A DNA stretch of 64,000 bases from Actinoplanes oblitus (GTDB lineage Bacteria; Actinomycetota; Actinomycetes; Mycobacteriales; Micromonosporaceae). The stretch spans positions 3,859,501 to 3,923,500 of the forward strand of contig NZ_CP126980.1 of the NCBI RefSeq assembly GCF_030252345.1, in the 5' to 3' direction. Positions 51,579 through 60,110 of this stretch are shown in pieces. Every line of letters starts with the position of its first letter. The stretch's first letter is position 1. The position numbers were made by a program, and so were the translations under genes. The notes under the pieces were generated by a model. The model was not told where the DNA came from, searched no databases, and saw only the letters and a program-made list of their open reading frames with translations.

Positions 51579-52753
51579 CGGCCGTGGCGGCGCCGTCGCT
51601 CGACCTGTCCGCCCGGGTCGCCCGGGTCGCCGCGGTGGCCCTCGAGCACGCGCGGCGCACCGACGACGAGGCGGTCTTCCAGGTCGAGGCCCTGGCCGAG
51701 CTACGCGCCAGCGGGCTGCTGGGCCTGCTGGTGCCGGTCGCTCACGGCGGCCTGGGCGGCGGCCCGGCGGACCTGATCGACTGCGCGGAGTCGCTGGCCC
51801 GGGCCGACCTCTCGGTGGCGCTGATCTTCGCGATGCACTGCCAGCAGGTCGCGGTGCTGGCCCGGTACGGCGGCGAGGAGCTGCGCGACACCCTGCTGCC
51901 CCGCATCGCCGCGGGCGAGCGCTACCTCGCCTCGGTCACCACCGCCCCCGGCAGCGGCGGCCACCTGCTGTCCGCTGCCGCACCGCTGCGGGAGACCGGT
52001 GACGGCCTGCTCATCGAGCGGTTCGCGCCGATCGTCACCGGCGGCGCCCACGCCGACGGTTTCCTGCTCACGATGGGCAGCCCGGGCGGATCGGCGCCCG
52101 GACAGGTCTGCCTGGTCTACGCCGACCGCGCGCAACTGCTGATCACCGAGTCGGGGCAGTGGCAGCCGATGGGCATGCGGGCCAGCCACAGCGTGGCGCT
52201 GCGCCTGACCGGAACGGTCCCCGGGCACCAGCTGATCGGTGGCCCGCACGGATTCCGGGAGATCTCGCTGGCGCTCTTCTCGCCGCTGGCCCACCTGGGC
52301 TGGGCGGCCTGCTGGCTGGGCGCGGCCGCCGGTGCGCTGTCCCGGGTGGCCGCGCTGGTGCGCAGCCCGGCCGGCCGGCAACGGATCGACCACCGGTCCG
52401 AGCTGCTGCTGACCCGCCTGGCCCGGGCCCGGCACCGGATCGACGCGGTCCACGCCCTGCTACGGCACGCCCAGCACACCGTGGAACGGGGCGGCGACCT
52501 GTCCGCGGCGCCGGTGCAGATGCTGCTCAACGGTCTGAAGGTGACCGCGGCGGAATCCTGCCGGCAGGCGGTCGAGGAGCTGATCGACGCGGTCGGCCTG
52601 CGCCACGGCTACTTCAAGGACTCCGCCACCTACCTCGAACGGGTGCTGCGCGACCTGCGCTCGGCGGCGTTGAACTACCACAACGACCGGCTCGACCTGG
52701 CCGACGGGCGGCTCGTCCTGCTCGACCGGAGCGTGACCCATGTGGCCGGCTGA
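51575..52753 (+). CDS. Acyl-CoA-dehydrogenase-like flavoprotein 1
   Basis: The 392-aa protein has the ACAD architecture: an N-terminal helical domain (LAELRASGLLGLLVPVAHGG), a middle beta domain (LASVTTAPGSGGHLL) and a C-terminal four-helix bundle ending RVLRDLRSAALNYHNDRL. In similar NRPS settings ACADs oxidise carrier-bound aminoacyl groups (for example prolyl-S-carrier to pyrrole). Starting at GTG 51575 keeps the GTGA overlap; a start at 51551 would overlap carrier 2 more. It overlaps the second ACAD, so a heteromer is possible. Confidence 0.85.
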   Translation: MTAVAAPSLDLSARVARVAAVALEHARRTDDEAVFQVEALAELRASGLLGLLVPVAHGGLGGGPADLIDCAESLARADLSVALIFAMHCQQVAVLARYGGEELRDTLLPRIAAGERYLASVTTAPGSGGHLLSAAAPLRETGDGLLIERFAPIVTGGAHADGFLLTMGSPGGSAPGQVCLVYADRAQLLITESGQWQPMGMRASHSVALRLTGTVPGHQLIGGPHGFREISLALFSPLAHLGWAACWLGAAAGALSRVAALVRSPAGRQRIDHRSELLLTRLARARHRIDAVHALLRHAQHTVERGGDLSAAPVQMLLNGLKVTAAESCRQAVEELIDAVGLRHGYFKDSATYLERVLRDLRSAALNYHNDRLDLADGRLVLLDRSVTHVAG

Positions 52754-53825
52754 GCAGACCCTCGCGGATCCCGCACCGGTGGCCCGGGCCCTGGCCGGTG
52801 GCGGTCCGGTGTGGCCCGCCCTGGGCGCGGCCGGCCTGATCGCGCCGGTGTACGAGCCCGGCGGACGCCCGCACCCGGACCGGCTCGCCCGGCTGCTGGC
52901 CGCCGTCGACGAGCGGGCACCGTTCGGGGCGACGCTCGGCGTCTGCGTGCAGCTCGCCGCCGCGGTGCCGCTGCTGCGCGCCGCCGACCCGGACAATCCG
53001 CTGGTGGCCGCCACGACGGCCGGCCGGGCGGTGCTCGCGCTGGCGGCCACCGACAGCGGGCGCGGCTCGCAGCTGGACGAGCTGCGGACAACGGTCGAGA
53101 CCGACGGTGACCACCTGACGCTGACCGGATCGAAGCGGTGGATCACCAACGCGCGGCTCGCGGACGCGTTCCTGGTGCTGGCCCGGCACGAGCCAGGACG
53201 GCACTTCACCGCGTTCAGCTTCGTGCTGGTGCCGGCCGGCGCGCCGGGGGTCACGGTGACCGCGGCCGATACCGACCTGTTCGACGGGGCCGGGCTCGGC
53301 GACGTGGCGTTCGACGGCGTCCGGCTCCCGGCGACCGCCCTGATCGGCGGGCGCGGCCGGGGGATGGCCCTGTTCGCCCGGCACATCGCCACCGAACGGC
53401 TGGCCGGCGGACTGTGGGCGGTCGCCCTGTGCCGGCGGGTGCTGGCCGACACCGTGCACGTCCTGCGCCGGCCCGGCGCTGGCGGCCGCGTCCTCTGGCA
53501 GGACCCGGGCGTCCGCCGGACCGTCGGTCACTGCCTGGCCCGGGTGCACGAGCTGCGGGCACTCTGCGCGACCGCCGGCCCACGGGTCGCCGGCCGCGCG
53601 GACCCGGCGGCCGCCGCCCTGGTCAAGACGGCCACCGCCGGCACCGTCGACCACGTGCTCGGGCACTGCGCGCGGCTGCACGGCGCGGACGGCTTCGCCG
53701 CCGGCGGGCTGCAGCGGCTGCGCGCCGAGGCGGCGGTGTTCGGCATCGGCGGCGGGGTCAGCGAGGTCGCCCAGGAGATCCTCGCCGGCCGGGCCGACGA
53801 CCTGCTCCGCGAGCTCGCGTGGTGA
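52740..53825 (+). CDS. Acyl-CoA-dehydrogenase-like flavoprotein 2
   Basis: The 361-aa ACAD has a FAD-binding LALAATDSGRGSQLDEL region, LTGSKRWITNARLADAF near 127-143 and a C-terminal bundle (LVKTATAGTVDHVLGHCARLHG). It overlaps ACAD 1 by 14 bp and the phosphopantetheinyl transferase by 4 bp. The tandem pair suggests either two successive dehydrogenations or a heteromeric enzyme on carrier-bound substrate. The usual catalytic Glu position cannot be assigned by eye. Confidence 0.85.
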   Translation: MWPAEQTLADPAPVARALAGGGPVWPALGAAGLIAPVYEPGGRPHPDRLARLLAAVDERAPFGATLGVCVQLAAAVPLLRAADPDNPLVAATTAGRAVLALAATDSGRGSQLDELRTTVETDGDHLTLTGSKRWITNARLADAFLVLARHEPGRHFTAFSFVLVPAGAPGVTVTAADTDLFDGAGLGDVAFDGVRLPATALIGGRGRGMALFARHIATERLAGGLWAVALCRRVLADTVHVLRRPGAGGRVLWQDPGVRRTVGHCLARVHELRALCATAGPRVAGRADPAAAALVKTATAGTVDHVLGHCARLHGADGFAAGGLQRLRAEAAVFGIGGGVSEVAQEILAGRADDLLRELAW

Positions 53826-54427
53826 GCGTGACCGAGGTCGGGGCCGGGGTGTGGGTGACGGCCGGGCCGTACCCGCCCGGCCCGGACCTGCCCCTCGACC
53901 GGGCGGCCGCATACGGCCTGGCGGGCGCCCGCGCCGCCGAGTTCCTGGCCGGCCGCCGCGCCCTGCGGGCGCTGCTGCGGGCGGTGCTGCCGGACGCTGC
54001 CGACACCCCGATCGTCAGCACCGGCCGGGGCCGGCCCACGCTGGCGGGCCGGCCCGCGACCGGGGTCAGCGTGTCGCACGACGCCGGCACGGTGGCCGTC
54101 GCCGCCGCGGTGAACCGCCGGGTCGGGGTGGACGTGCAGCATCCGCCGGACACCGTCGCGGCCGGTCTGTTGCGCCGCTGCCTGGGTCCGCGGGCCACCC
54201 TGCTGGCCGGGCTGCCGCCGGCCGACGCGGCGCGGGAGTTCGCCTGGGTGTGGACGGTGCAGGAGGCGTGCGTGAAGGCGGACGGCACCGGCCTGGCGGG
54301 ACGGCCGTGGGCGGTCGAGGTGCCGCCGTACCCACGCGCCGGGCAGTGGCGCGGCTACCGCTGGCGCAGCCTGCGCGAGGTGTCCGACGTGCCGCTGGCT
54401 GTCGCGCACACCGAGGAGGAACGATGA
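53822..54427 (+). CDS. 4'-phosphopantetheinyl transferase (Sfp/HetI type)
   Basis: The 201-aa protein has GVSVSHDAGTVAVAAA near 80-95 and VGVDVQH near 101 (Mg-binding Asp). The third motif is WTVQEACVKADGTGL near 143-157, where the usual W-x-x-K-E-A has Q for K. It converts apo carriers to holo form with CoA. Its presence in the operon fits the four carrier domains (synthetase T, two free carriers, one fused). GTG 53822 overlaps ACAD 2. Confidence 0.92.
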   Translation: MSVTEVGAGVWVTAGPYPPGPDLPLDRAAAYGLAGARAAEFLAGRRALRALLRAVLPDAADTPIVSTGRGRPTLAGRPATGVSVSHDAGTVAVAAAVNRRVGVDVQHPPDTVAAGLLRRCLGPRATLLAGLPPADAAREFAWVWTVQEACVKADGTGLAGRPWAVEVPPYPRAGQWRGYRWRSLREVSDVPLAVAHTEEER

Positions 54428-55293
54428 CGAGCTGGGCCGACCTCAGCTGTTACACCAGCAACCTGGCCGCCTACCTGGCGCCGGAACGGCCGCGGCTGCG
54501 AGCCGAGTTGGCCGGCGCGGTGCGGCTCGCGGTCCGGCCGGAGACCACCGCCGTCTCCCACCACCGGCGCATCGACGACGGCCGGCTGGCGTACCGCGGG
54601 GCGGACCACTGGCCGGACGCGGAGGCGGCCCTCGTCGCCGAGCAGGAGGCGTACGGCGCGGTCCTGGCGGTCGCGAACACCGCCCGGCTGCCCTGGTCGC
54701 CCGGGTACCGGACGGCCGCGGCGCCGCATTGGGTGCTGCTGACCGGCCGTCGCGGCGGCCGCTGGTCGGTGGCCGACCACTTCGCGGCGACGACCCCGCT
54801 GGGCGAGCACCCGCGGTACGCCGGGCAGGTGTCCGGCGCGGAGCTGGCAGCGCTGCTCGCTCCGGTGGGGACGGTGCCGGCCGAGGTGGCCAACCGGGAC
54901 CGGTACGCACTCGGCGCCGCCGTCCCGGTGCCCCCGGCGTCGGCGTACCGATGGCTGACCCGGACCGGCGGCGCCGGCCTGCCGGCCGAGACCGGATGGC
55001 TCACCGGACCGGACGCGATCGCGCACCTCGCCGTGCTGGCCACCGAGCCGGCCCGGCTCGCCGCGCTGGTCGACGACCTGTGGGCGGCGAGCCGGCACCA
55101 GCTGTTCCGGTACCGGGTCCGGTCGGCCGACGGACTGACCGATCCGGCCGCCTCGGCCGCCGCCGAGGCGGCCTGGGCGGAGCTGCCGCGGGCGTTGCGG
55201 TTCGCCGTGCAGTCGGCGCGGCGCGGCCGGCCCCGCCCGGGTGTGGTGCGGGCGGCCTTCGACCGGATCGCCGCGGCGGAGGTGCCCGCGTGA
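54424..55293 (+). CDS. Second BtrH/C39-like putative acyltransferase
   Basis: The 289-aa protein shows the same Cys-x-x-x-Asn-Leu start as the protein at 47488 (LSCYTSNLAAYL, Cys9), a PHWVLL His near 100 and VADHF Asp near 115. Total length is shorter because there is no carrier-like tail. This suggests a paralogue with a related acyl-transfer or thioester-cleavage role. It lies between the phosphopantetheinyl transferase and A enzyme 2 with 4-bp overlaps on both sides. I do not recognise a closer named family. Confidence 0.5.
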   Translation: MTSWADLSCYTSNLAAYLAPERPRLRAELAGAVRLAVRPETTAVSHHRRIDDGRLAYRGADHWPDAEAALVAEQEAYGAVLAVANTARLPWSPGYRTAAAPHWVLLTGRRGGRWSVADHFAATTPLGEHPRYAGQVSGAELAALLAPVGTVPAEVANRDRYALGAAVPVPPASAYRWLTRTGGAGLPAETGWLTGPDAIAHLAVLATEPARLAALVDDLWAASRHQLFRYRVRSADGLTDPAASAAAEAAWAELPRALRFAVQSARRGRPRPGVVRAAFDRIAAAEVPA

Positions 55294-56810
55294 CCACCCT
55301 GTACGACTGGTTCGCCGCGTCCGCCGGTCGCCATCCGGACCGGACCGCGCTGGACTTCGGGCCGGTGCGGATCAGCTACGCCGACCTCGACGACCTGGCC
55401 GGGCGCATCGCGGCGGCGATCGTGCGCCGGCTCGGCGAACCGCCGCGGCGGCTGGGGCTGCTGGCCGCGCGCAGCGCCGGGGCGTACGCCGGATACCTGG
55501 CCGGATACCGGCTGGGCGCCACCGTCGTACCCCTGAATCCGGCCTATCCGCCCGCCCGGACCACCGCCATCGCGGCCGCTGCCGGAGTCGACGTGCTGCT
55601 CACCGATGCCGGCGGCGCCGTCGGCGCGGTCCCGGCGCTGTCCGTCGGCGATCACGCGCTGGCCGCCCTGCCGCCGGCCGGGGCGCTGCCCCCGGTCCCG
55701 GCCGACACCGGCCGGCCCGCGTACCTGATGTTCACCTCGGGATCGACCGGCACGCCGAAGGGTGTGCCGGTGACGCACGCCAACGTGCTCGCCTATCTGC
55801 GGGCGGTGGCCGGCCGCGCCGGCCTGACCGCCGACGCCCGGGTGTCGCAGATGTTCGACCTCACCTTCGACCCGTCGGTCTTCGACCTGTTCGCCACCTG
55901 GGGTGCCGGGGCGACGGTGGTGGTACCCGGACCGGGCGACCTGCTGGCCGCCGTGCGATACGTCCGGGACCGGGAGGTCACCCACTGGAGTTCGGTGCCC
56001 TCGGTGGTCGCCATCGCCCGGCGGCTGCGCCAGCTGGCCCCGGGCCGGATGCCGTCGCTGCGGTGGAGCATGTTCTGCGGCGAGCCGCTGCCCACCGAGG
56101 CCGCGGCCGCCTGGCGGGCCGCGGCACCCGGCAGCGTCGTGGAGAACATGTACGGCCCGACCGAACTCACCGTCACCTGTACCGGCTACCGGCTGCCGGT
56201 GTCGCCGGCCGACTGGCCGCGCACGTCGAACGGCACGGTGCCGATCGGCGAGCCGTATCCGGGTGCCGACTGGCTGCTGCTCGGCGACGACCTGCGTCCC
56301 GCCGCCGAGGGGGAGCTGTGCGTCCGCGGCCCGCAGCGGTTCCCCGGCTATCTCGATCCCGCCGACGACGACGGCCGGTTCGTCGCCGAGGCCGGCGGCC
56401 GCTACCTGATCCATCGCGGTACGCCGACCGCCGCCCACTGGTACCGCACCGGTGACCGGGTACGCCGCGAGGACGGCCGGCTGGTCCACCTGGGACGGGT
56501 GGACCACCAGGTCAAGGTCTCCGGCTACCGGGTCGAGCTGGGCGAGATCGAGGCGGTCGCCCGGCGCTGCCCCGGTGTGCTGCAGGCGGTCGCGCTGGCC
56601 CTGCCCGCGCCGGCCGGTGGCGTCGACCTGCACGTCGCCTACGAGGGCGCGGCCGATCAGGCGGCGGTCCTGGCCGAGCTGCGGTCCCGCCTGCCCGCCT
56701 TCATGGTGCCCCGGCACCTGCGGCACCACGAGTCGCTGCCGCTCACCCCCAACGGCAAGGTCGACCGGATCCGGCTCGGCCGCGCCCCGCAACCGGTGGA
56801 GGACCGATGA
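55290..56810 (+). CDS. Stand-alone adenylation enzyme 2 (amino-acid type)
   Basis: The 506-aa A domain has AYLMFTSGSTGTPKGVP near 148, A4 LTFDPSVFDLF near 192 with the amino-acid-anchoring Asp, NMYGPTELTVTC near 287, YRTGDRVRR near 388, VKVSGYRVELGEIE near 410 and NGKVDRIRL near 488. It looks like a D-alanine-carrier-ligase/NRPS-type enzyme. It has no attached carrier, so it must load one in trans. GTG 55290 overlaps the previous gene, and the stop overlaps ATP-grasp 4. Specificity is not assigned. Confidence 0.9.
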   Translation: MTTLYDWFAASAGRHPDRTALDFGPVRISYADLDDLAGRIAAAIVRRLGEPPRRLGLLAARSAGAYAGYLAGYRLGATVVPLNPAYPPARTTAIAAAAGVDVLLTDAGGAVGAVPALSVGDHALAALPPAGALPPVPADTGRPAYLMFTSGSTGTPKGVPVTHANVLAYLRAVAGRAGLTADARVSQMFDLTFDPSVFDLFATWGAGATVVVPGPGDLLAAVRYVRDREVTHWSSVPSVVAIARRLRQLAPGRMPSLRWSMFCGEPLPTEAAAAWRAAAPGSVVENMYGPTELTVTCTGYRLPVSPADWPRTSNGTVPIGEPYPGADWLLLGDDLRPAAEGELCVRGPQRFPGYLDPADDDGRFVAEAGGRYLIHRGTPTAAHWYRTGDRVRREDGRLVHLGRVDHQVKVSGYRVELGEIEAVARRCPGVLQAVALALPAPAGGVDLHVAYEGAADQAAVLAELRSRLPAFMVPRHLRHHESLPLTPNGKVDRIRLGRAPQPVEDR

Positions 56811-58054
56811 ACTCTCCCGTCGTGGTCGTCGACCCGTTCTCGTCCGGCACCGAGGTGGCGCCGGCGTTCGCCGCCCACGGGGTGCCGGCCGTCGCGGTGC
56901 TCTCGGCACCCGGCCTGTCCGCCCAGCCCTGGCGGCCCGGCGACTTCGCCGAGGTGCTCGAGCACTCCCCGGCGGCGGTGCACCGGCTGCGCGAGCTGCG
57001 GCCGCGCTGCGTGCTGCCCGGCACCGAGAGCGGCGTCGCCCTGGCCGAGGAGCTCACCCGGCTGTTGACACCCCGGTTCGCGAACGAGCCGTCGCTCGCC
57101 GTGGCCCGCCGCAACAAGGGCGCCATGCAGGCGGCGCTGGCCGGTGCCGGCCTGCCGGCGATCCGCGGCGTCTGCACCGGCGACCCGGCGGTGGTCAGCC
57201 GATGGCTGGCCGGCAACGGACTGGACCGCGGCGACCTGATCGTCAAGCCCGCCGAGTCGGCCGGCACCGACGGCGTGACCCTGGTACCGGCCGGCACGCC
57301 CTGGCGGCCGGCGTTCGACCGCCTGGCGGGTGCGACCAACCGGCTCGGCCGGGTCAACGACGACGTCGTGGTCCAGGAGCTGCTGACCGGTACCGAGTAC
57401 GCCGTCGACACCGTCACCGTCGACGGCCGGCACGTGCTGTGCGGGATCGGCAGGTACACCAAGCGCACCCTCGGCGGCAGCGCCGCGGTGTACGACTGCA
57501 CCGACTTCATCCCGATGGACCCGGCCGTGCACGGGCCGATGGTCGCCTACACGTACGCGGCGCTGGACGCGCTCGGGGTGCGATGGGGTGCCGCCCACTC
57601 CGAGGTGATGATGACCGCCGGCGGGCCGCGCCTGATCGAGACCGGCATGCGGGCCCACGGCGGCGGTCATCCGGAGTACTCCCGGCTGGGCACCGGCAGC
57701 GGCCAGCTGGAGCGGCTCGCCGAGGCGTTCGCCGGCCCGGGACCGGTCACCGGCGACTATGTCCAGCACACCCGGGTACGGTCGGTCTTCCTGGCCGCGC
57801 CGCGCCGCGGCGTGCTGCGCGACCGGGAGTCGTTCACCGCCCTCCGCGGGCTGCGCAGCCACTACACCACCCGGATCGGGTACGCCGACGGCGACGTCGT
57901 GCCCCGCACCCGTGACCTGTACACGATCTTCGGCCTGGTGGTGCTCGCCCACCCCGACCCGGACGTGATCGAGGCCGACTACCGGCGGGTGCGGGAGGCC
58001 GAATCCGCGCTGCGCCTCATCGATGCCGACCCGCCGCACGAGGAGAAACCTTGA
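56807..58054 (+). CDS. ATP-grasp ligase 4
   Basis: The 415-aa protein is a paralogue of ligases 1 and 3: VVVVDPFSSGTEVAPAF N-terminus, LIVKPAESAGTDGVTLV core near 145, QELLTGTEYAVDTV and metal site IETGMRAHGGGHPEY near 285. ATG 56807 and the stop both overlap their neighbours (ATGA and TTGA). Its position next to the A enzyme and the N-hydroxylase suggests that it joins an N-hydroxylated diamino acid or attaches to it, which is inference. Confidence 0.88.
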   Translation: MNSPVVVVDPFSSGTEVAPAFAAHGVPAVAVLSAPGLSAQPWRPGDFAEVLEHSPAAVHRLRELRPRCVLPGTESGVALAEELTRLLTPRFANEPSLAVARRNKGAMQAALAGAGLPAIRGVCTGDPAVVSRWLAGNGLDRGDLIVKPAESAGTDGVTLVPAGTPWRPAFDRLAGATNRLGRVNDDVVVQELLTGTEYAVDTVTVDGRHVLCGIGRYTKRTLGGSAAVYDCTDFIPMDPAVHGPMVAYTYAALDALGVRWGAAHSEVMMTAGGPRLIETGMRAHGGGHPEYSRLGTGSGQLERLAEAFAGPGPVTGDYVQHTRVRSVFLAAPRRGVLRDRESFTALRGLRSHYTTRIGYADGDVVPRTRDLYTIFGLVVLAHPDPDVIEADYRRVREAESALRLIDADPPHEEKP

Positions 58055-59346
58055 CCACCATGGAACCCGGCATCCGCGACGTCGTGGGCATCGGCTTCGG
58101 GCCGTCCGGGCTGGCGCTCGCCATCGCCCTGCGGGAGCTCGGCAAGAGCGCGCCGGAGCACGCCGTCAGCGCGGCGTTCGTGGAACGGCAGGCCCGTTTC
58201 GGCTGGCACCGCGACATGCTGCTGCCCTCGGCCAAGATGCAGGTGTCGTTCCTCAAGGACCTGGTCACGTTCCGGAACCCGATGTCGCCGCACAGCTTCG
58301 TGGCGTACCTGCACGCGGCTGGCCGCCTGGCGCAGTTCGTGAACAACGACGACGTCCTGCCCACCCGCCGGGAGTTCCACAGCTATCTGGAGTGGGCCGC
58401 GGCCGGGTACGCCGGCAGTGTCGACTACGGCGTGGCGGCGACCGGCATCCGGCTGCCCGGCGGTGACCCGCGCGCCGGTCACCTGGAGATCGACGTGACC
58501 GACGGCGCCGGTAGCCGGCAGCTCCGGGCCGCCAACGTGGTGATCTCCACGGGCCTGGTGCCGGCCATGCCGGCCGGCATCGCGGCCGGCGATCGGGTCT
58601 GGCACAGCTCCACGTTCCTCAGCCGCTTCACCGCCGCCGACCCGGCCACGCTGCGCCGGATCGCGGTGCTCGGCGCCGGCCAGAGTGCCGCCGAGATCGT
58701 CCGGTTCCTCCGCACGGCACTGCCCGCCGCGACGGTGTACGCGATCCTCCCGTCCTACGGCTACGCGGTCGCCGACAGCACGCCCTTCGCCAACCAGGTC
58801 TTCGACCCGGGGGCGGTGGACGACTACCACGGGGCCGGTCCGGGTGGCCGGGACGCGTTCTGGCGGTACCACCGCAACACCAACTACGCCGTCGTCGACG
58901 ACGAGGTGCTCCGCGACCTGCACCGGATGGCGTACGAGGACGAGGTGACCGGCGACCGGCGGCTGACCCTGCTGCGGCTGTCGCGGGTGCACGCCATCCG
59001 GCGCACGGCCGGGGGAGTCCGGCTGCGGCTGAGCTCCCAGCTCGACGCGGAGCACACGGAGCTGGACGCGGATCTGGCGATCTGCGCGACCGGGTACCGG
59101 CCCATGCAGCCGACCGGCCTGCTCGGCGACCTCGAGGGTCACCTGCGGCGCGACGAGGCCGGCCGCTACCTGGTCACCCGGGACCATCGGCTGGTCACCG
59201 GCGACGAGGTGCCGTGGGCCGTCTACCTGCAGGGCGGCACCGAACACACCCACGGCCTGTCGGCGTCGCTGCTGTCCAACGTGGCGGTCCGGGCCGGCGA
59301 GATCGCCGGCTCCATCCTCGGCCGGGTCCGGGTTCCCGCGTTCTGA
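58051..59346 (+). CDS. L-ornithine/L-lysine N-monooxygenase (SidA/PvdA/IucD type)
   Basis: The 431-aa flavin N-hydroxylase has FAD-binding GIGFGPSG at 13-20, the family segment KMQVSFLKDLVTFRNP near 66-81, NADPH-binding VLGAGQSAAEI near 206-216 and the late ATGYRPM near 350. It adds a hydroxyl to the side-chain amine, giving hydroxamate or nitrone-type building blocks. TTG 58051 is chosen because GAGGAG lies 5 nt upstream and TTGA overlaps the previous stop; ATG 58060 is the alternative. No piperazate-forming partner is seen. Confidence 0.93.
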   Translation: MTTMEPGIRDVVGIGFGPSGLALAIALRELGKSAPEHAVSAAFVERQARFGWHRDMLLPSAKMQVSFLKDLVTFRNPMSPHSFVAYLHAAGRLAQFVNNDDVLPTRREFHSYLEWAAAGYAGSVDYGVAATGIRLPGGDPRAGHLEIDVTDGAGSRQLRAANVVISTGLVPAMPAGIAAGDRVWHSSTFLSRFTAADPATLRRIAVLGAGQSAAEIVRFLRTALPAATVYAILPSYGYAVADSTPFANQVFDPGAVDDYHGAGPGGRDAFWRYHRNTNYAVVDDEVLRDLHRMAYEDEVTGDRRLTLLRLSRVHAIRRTAGGVRLRLSSQLDAEHTELDADLAICATGYRPMQPTGLLGDLEGHLRRDEAGRYLVTRDHRLVTGDEVPWAVYLQGGTEHTHGLSASLLSNVAVRAGEIAGSILGRVRVPAF

Positions 59347-59363
59347 CGGCGAGGACCGGGGTC

Positions 59364-59386
59364 GCGCCGCGACGCTCCGGCGGCGC
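59364..59386. terminator. Weak hairpin at the end of the right operon
   Basis: GCGCCGC pairs with GCGGCGC over 7 bp with a 9-nt loop, in the 49-bp gap between the N-hydroxylase stop and the convergent TetR stop. It is short, so only tentative. Confidence 0.35.
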
Positions 59387-59395
59387 GCGGCGGGG

Positions 59396-60013
59396 TCAGT
59401 CGCGCGGGCCGGAGCCGTAGATCAGGCGCAGGAGCGCGTCGGTCAGGGTGTCTAGCAGCTCCTCCTCGTCGAAGGCGTCCGGATCGGCGTAGACCTCGGC
59501 GAACATCGCGCTGCGCAGGCTGACGGCCATCTTGGCGAGCAGGTCGGGCGGCCCGCCGACGGTCAGCCCGGCCCGGGCGTCGCGCTCGATGCGCCGGCTG
59601 AACAGGGTGCAGCCCTGGCCGACCAGGCGGTCGCGGATCTGCATCACGTCGGGGCCCGGGTCGGGGGCCAGGAACGCCTCGCGCAGCCACCGCCCGTCCA
59701 CCTTCCACCGGGCCAGCCCCGCCGCCAGGCCGCGGCGCAGGCTGTCCCGGTCGTGCCCCGCGGAGCCGAGCCACTCGGCCATCTCCGAGTCCGCCTCGGC
59801 GATGCCCTGGTCGACGACGGCGGCGAGCAGCGCCTGCTTGGACTCGAAGTAGAAGTAGAACCCGGACCGGGTGATGCCGGCCGCCCCGGCCAGCTCGTCG
59901 ATGGTCACCTGGCCGATCGGCTTGTCCCGGAAGACGGCCCGCGCGGCGTCGAGCAGGGCCTGCTCACGCTGGTCGCCCTTGGTGGGGGCACGGCGGCTCT
60001 TGATGGCTGACAC
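59396..60013 (-). CDS. TetR family transcriptional regulator
   Basis: The 205-aa protein has the TetR HTH: REQALLDAARAVFRDKP, then IDELAGAAGITRSGFYFYF near 40-60, followed by a helical ligand-binding region. It is divergent from the DHA2 exporter gene with a dyad in the shared promoter, the usual repressor-pump arrangement. The start is given as GTG 60013; ATGs further upstream (60034, 60055) are in frame. It probably responds to the cluster product or another drug-like ligand. Confidence 0.92.
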   Translation of the reverse strand: MSAIKSRRAPTKGDQREQALLDAARAVFRDKPIGQVTIDELAGAAGITRSGFYFYFESKQALLAAVVDQGIAEADSEMAEWLGSAGHDRDSLRRGLAAGLARWKVDGRWLREAFLAPDPGPDVMQIRDRLVGQGCTLFSRRIERDARAGLTVGGPPDLLAKMAVSLRSAMFAEVYADPDAFDEEELLDTLTDALLRLIYGSGPRD

Positions 60014-60059
60014 GGTGCCGACTCTACAACCCATCAAATGTAATTGACGACGCATCTTT

Positions 60060-60084
60060 AGTTTTTGACACGGCGTTGAAAACT
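60060..60084. promoter_or_regulatory. Candidate TetR operator
   Basis: AGTTTTTGAC and GTTGAAAACT form an imperfect dyad (8 of 10 positions) around a 5-bp centre, between the divergent TetR and DHA2 genes. It overlaps the candidate -35 element of the exporter. Confidence 0.5.
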
Positions 60085-60104
60085 CTCGTCGGTCGGTCTA
60101 CGTT
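60076..60104 (+). promoter_or_regulatory. Candidate promoter of the DHA2 exporter gene
   Basis: TTGAAA and TACGTT are separated by 17 bp and end 6 bp before the ATG at 60111. No ribosome binding site of good strength is seen, so the transcript may be nearly leaderless. Confidence 0.35.
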
Positions 60105-60110
60105 CAGCGC

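Noticed and set aside
58051..59346. Piperazate or hydrazine pathway start
   Set aside because: An N-hydroxylase is present but no KtzT-like haem protein or MetRS/cupin hydrazine synthetase was seen in the window.
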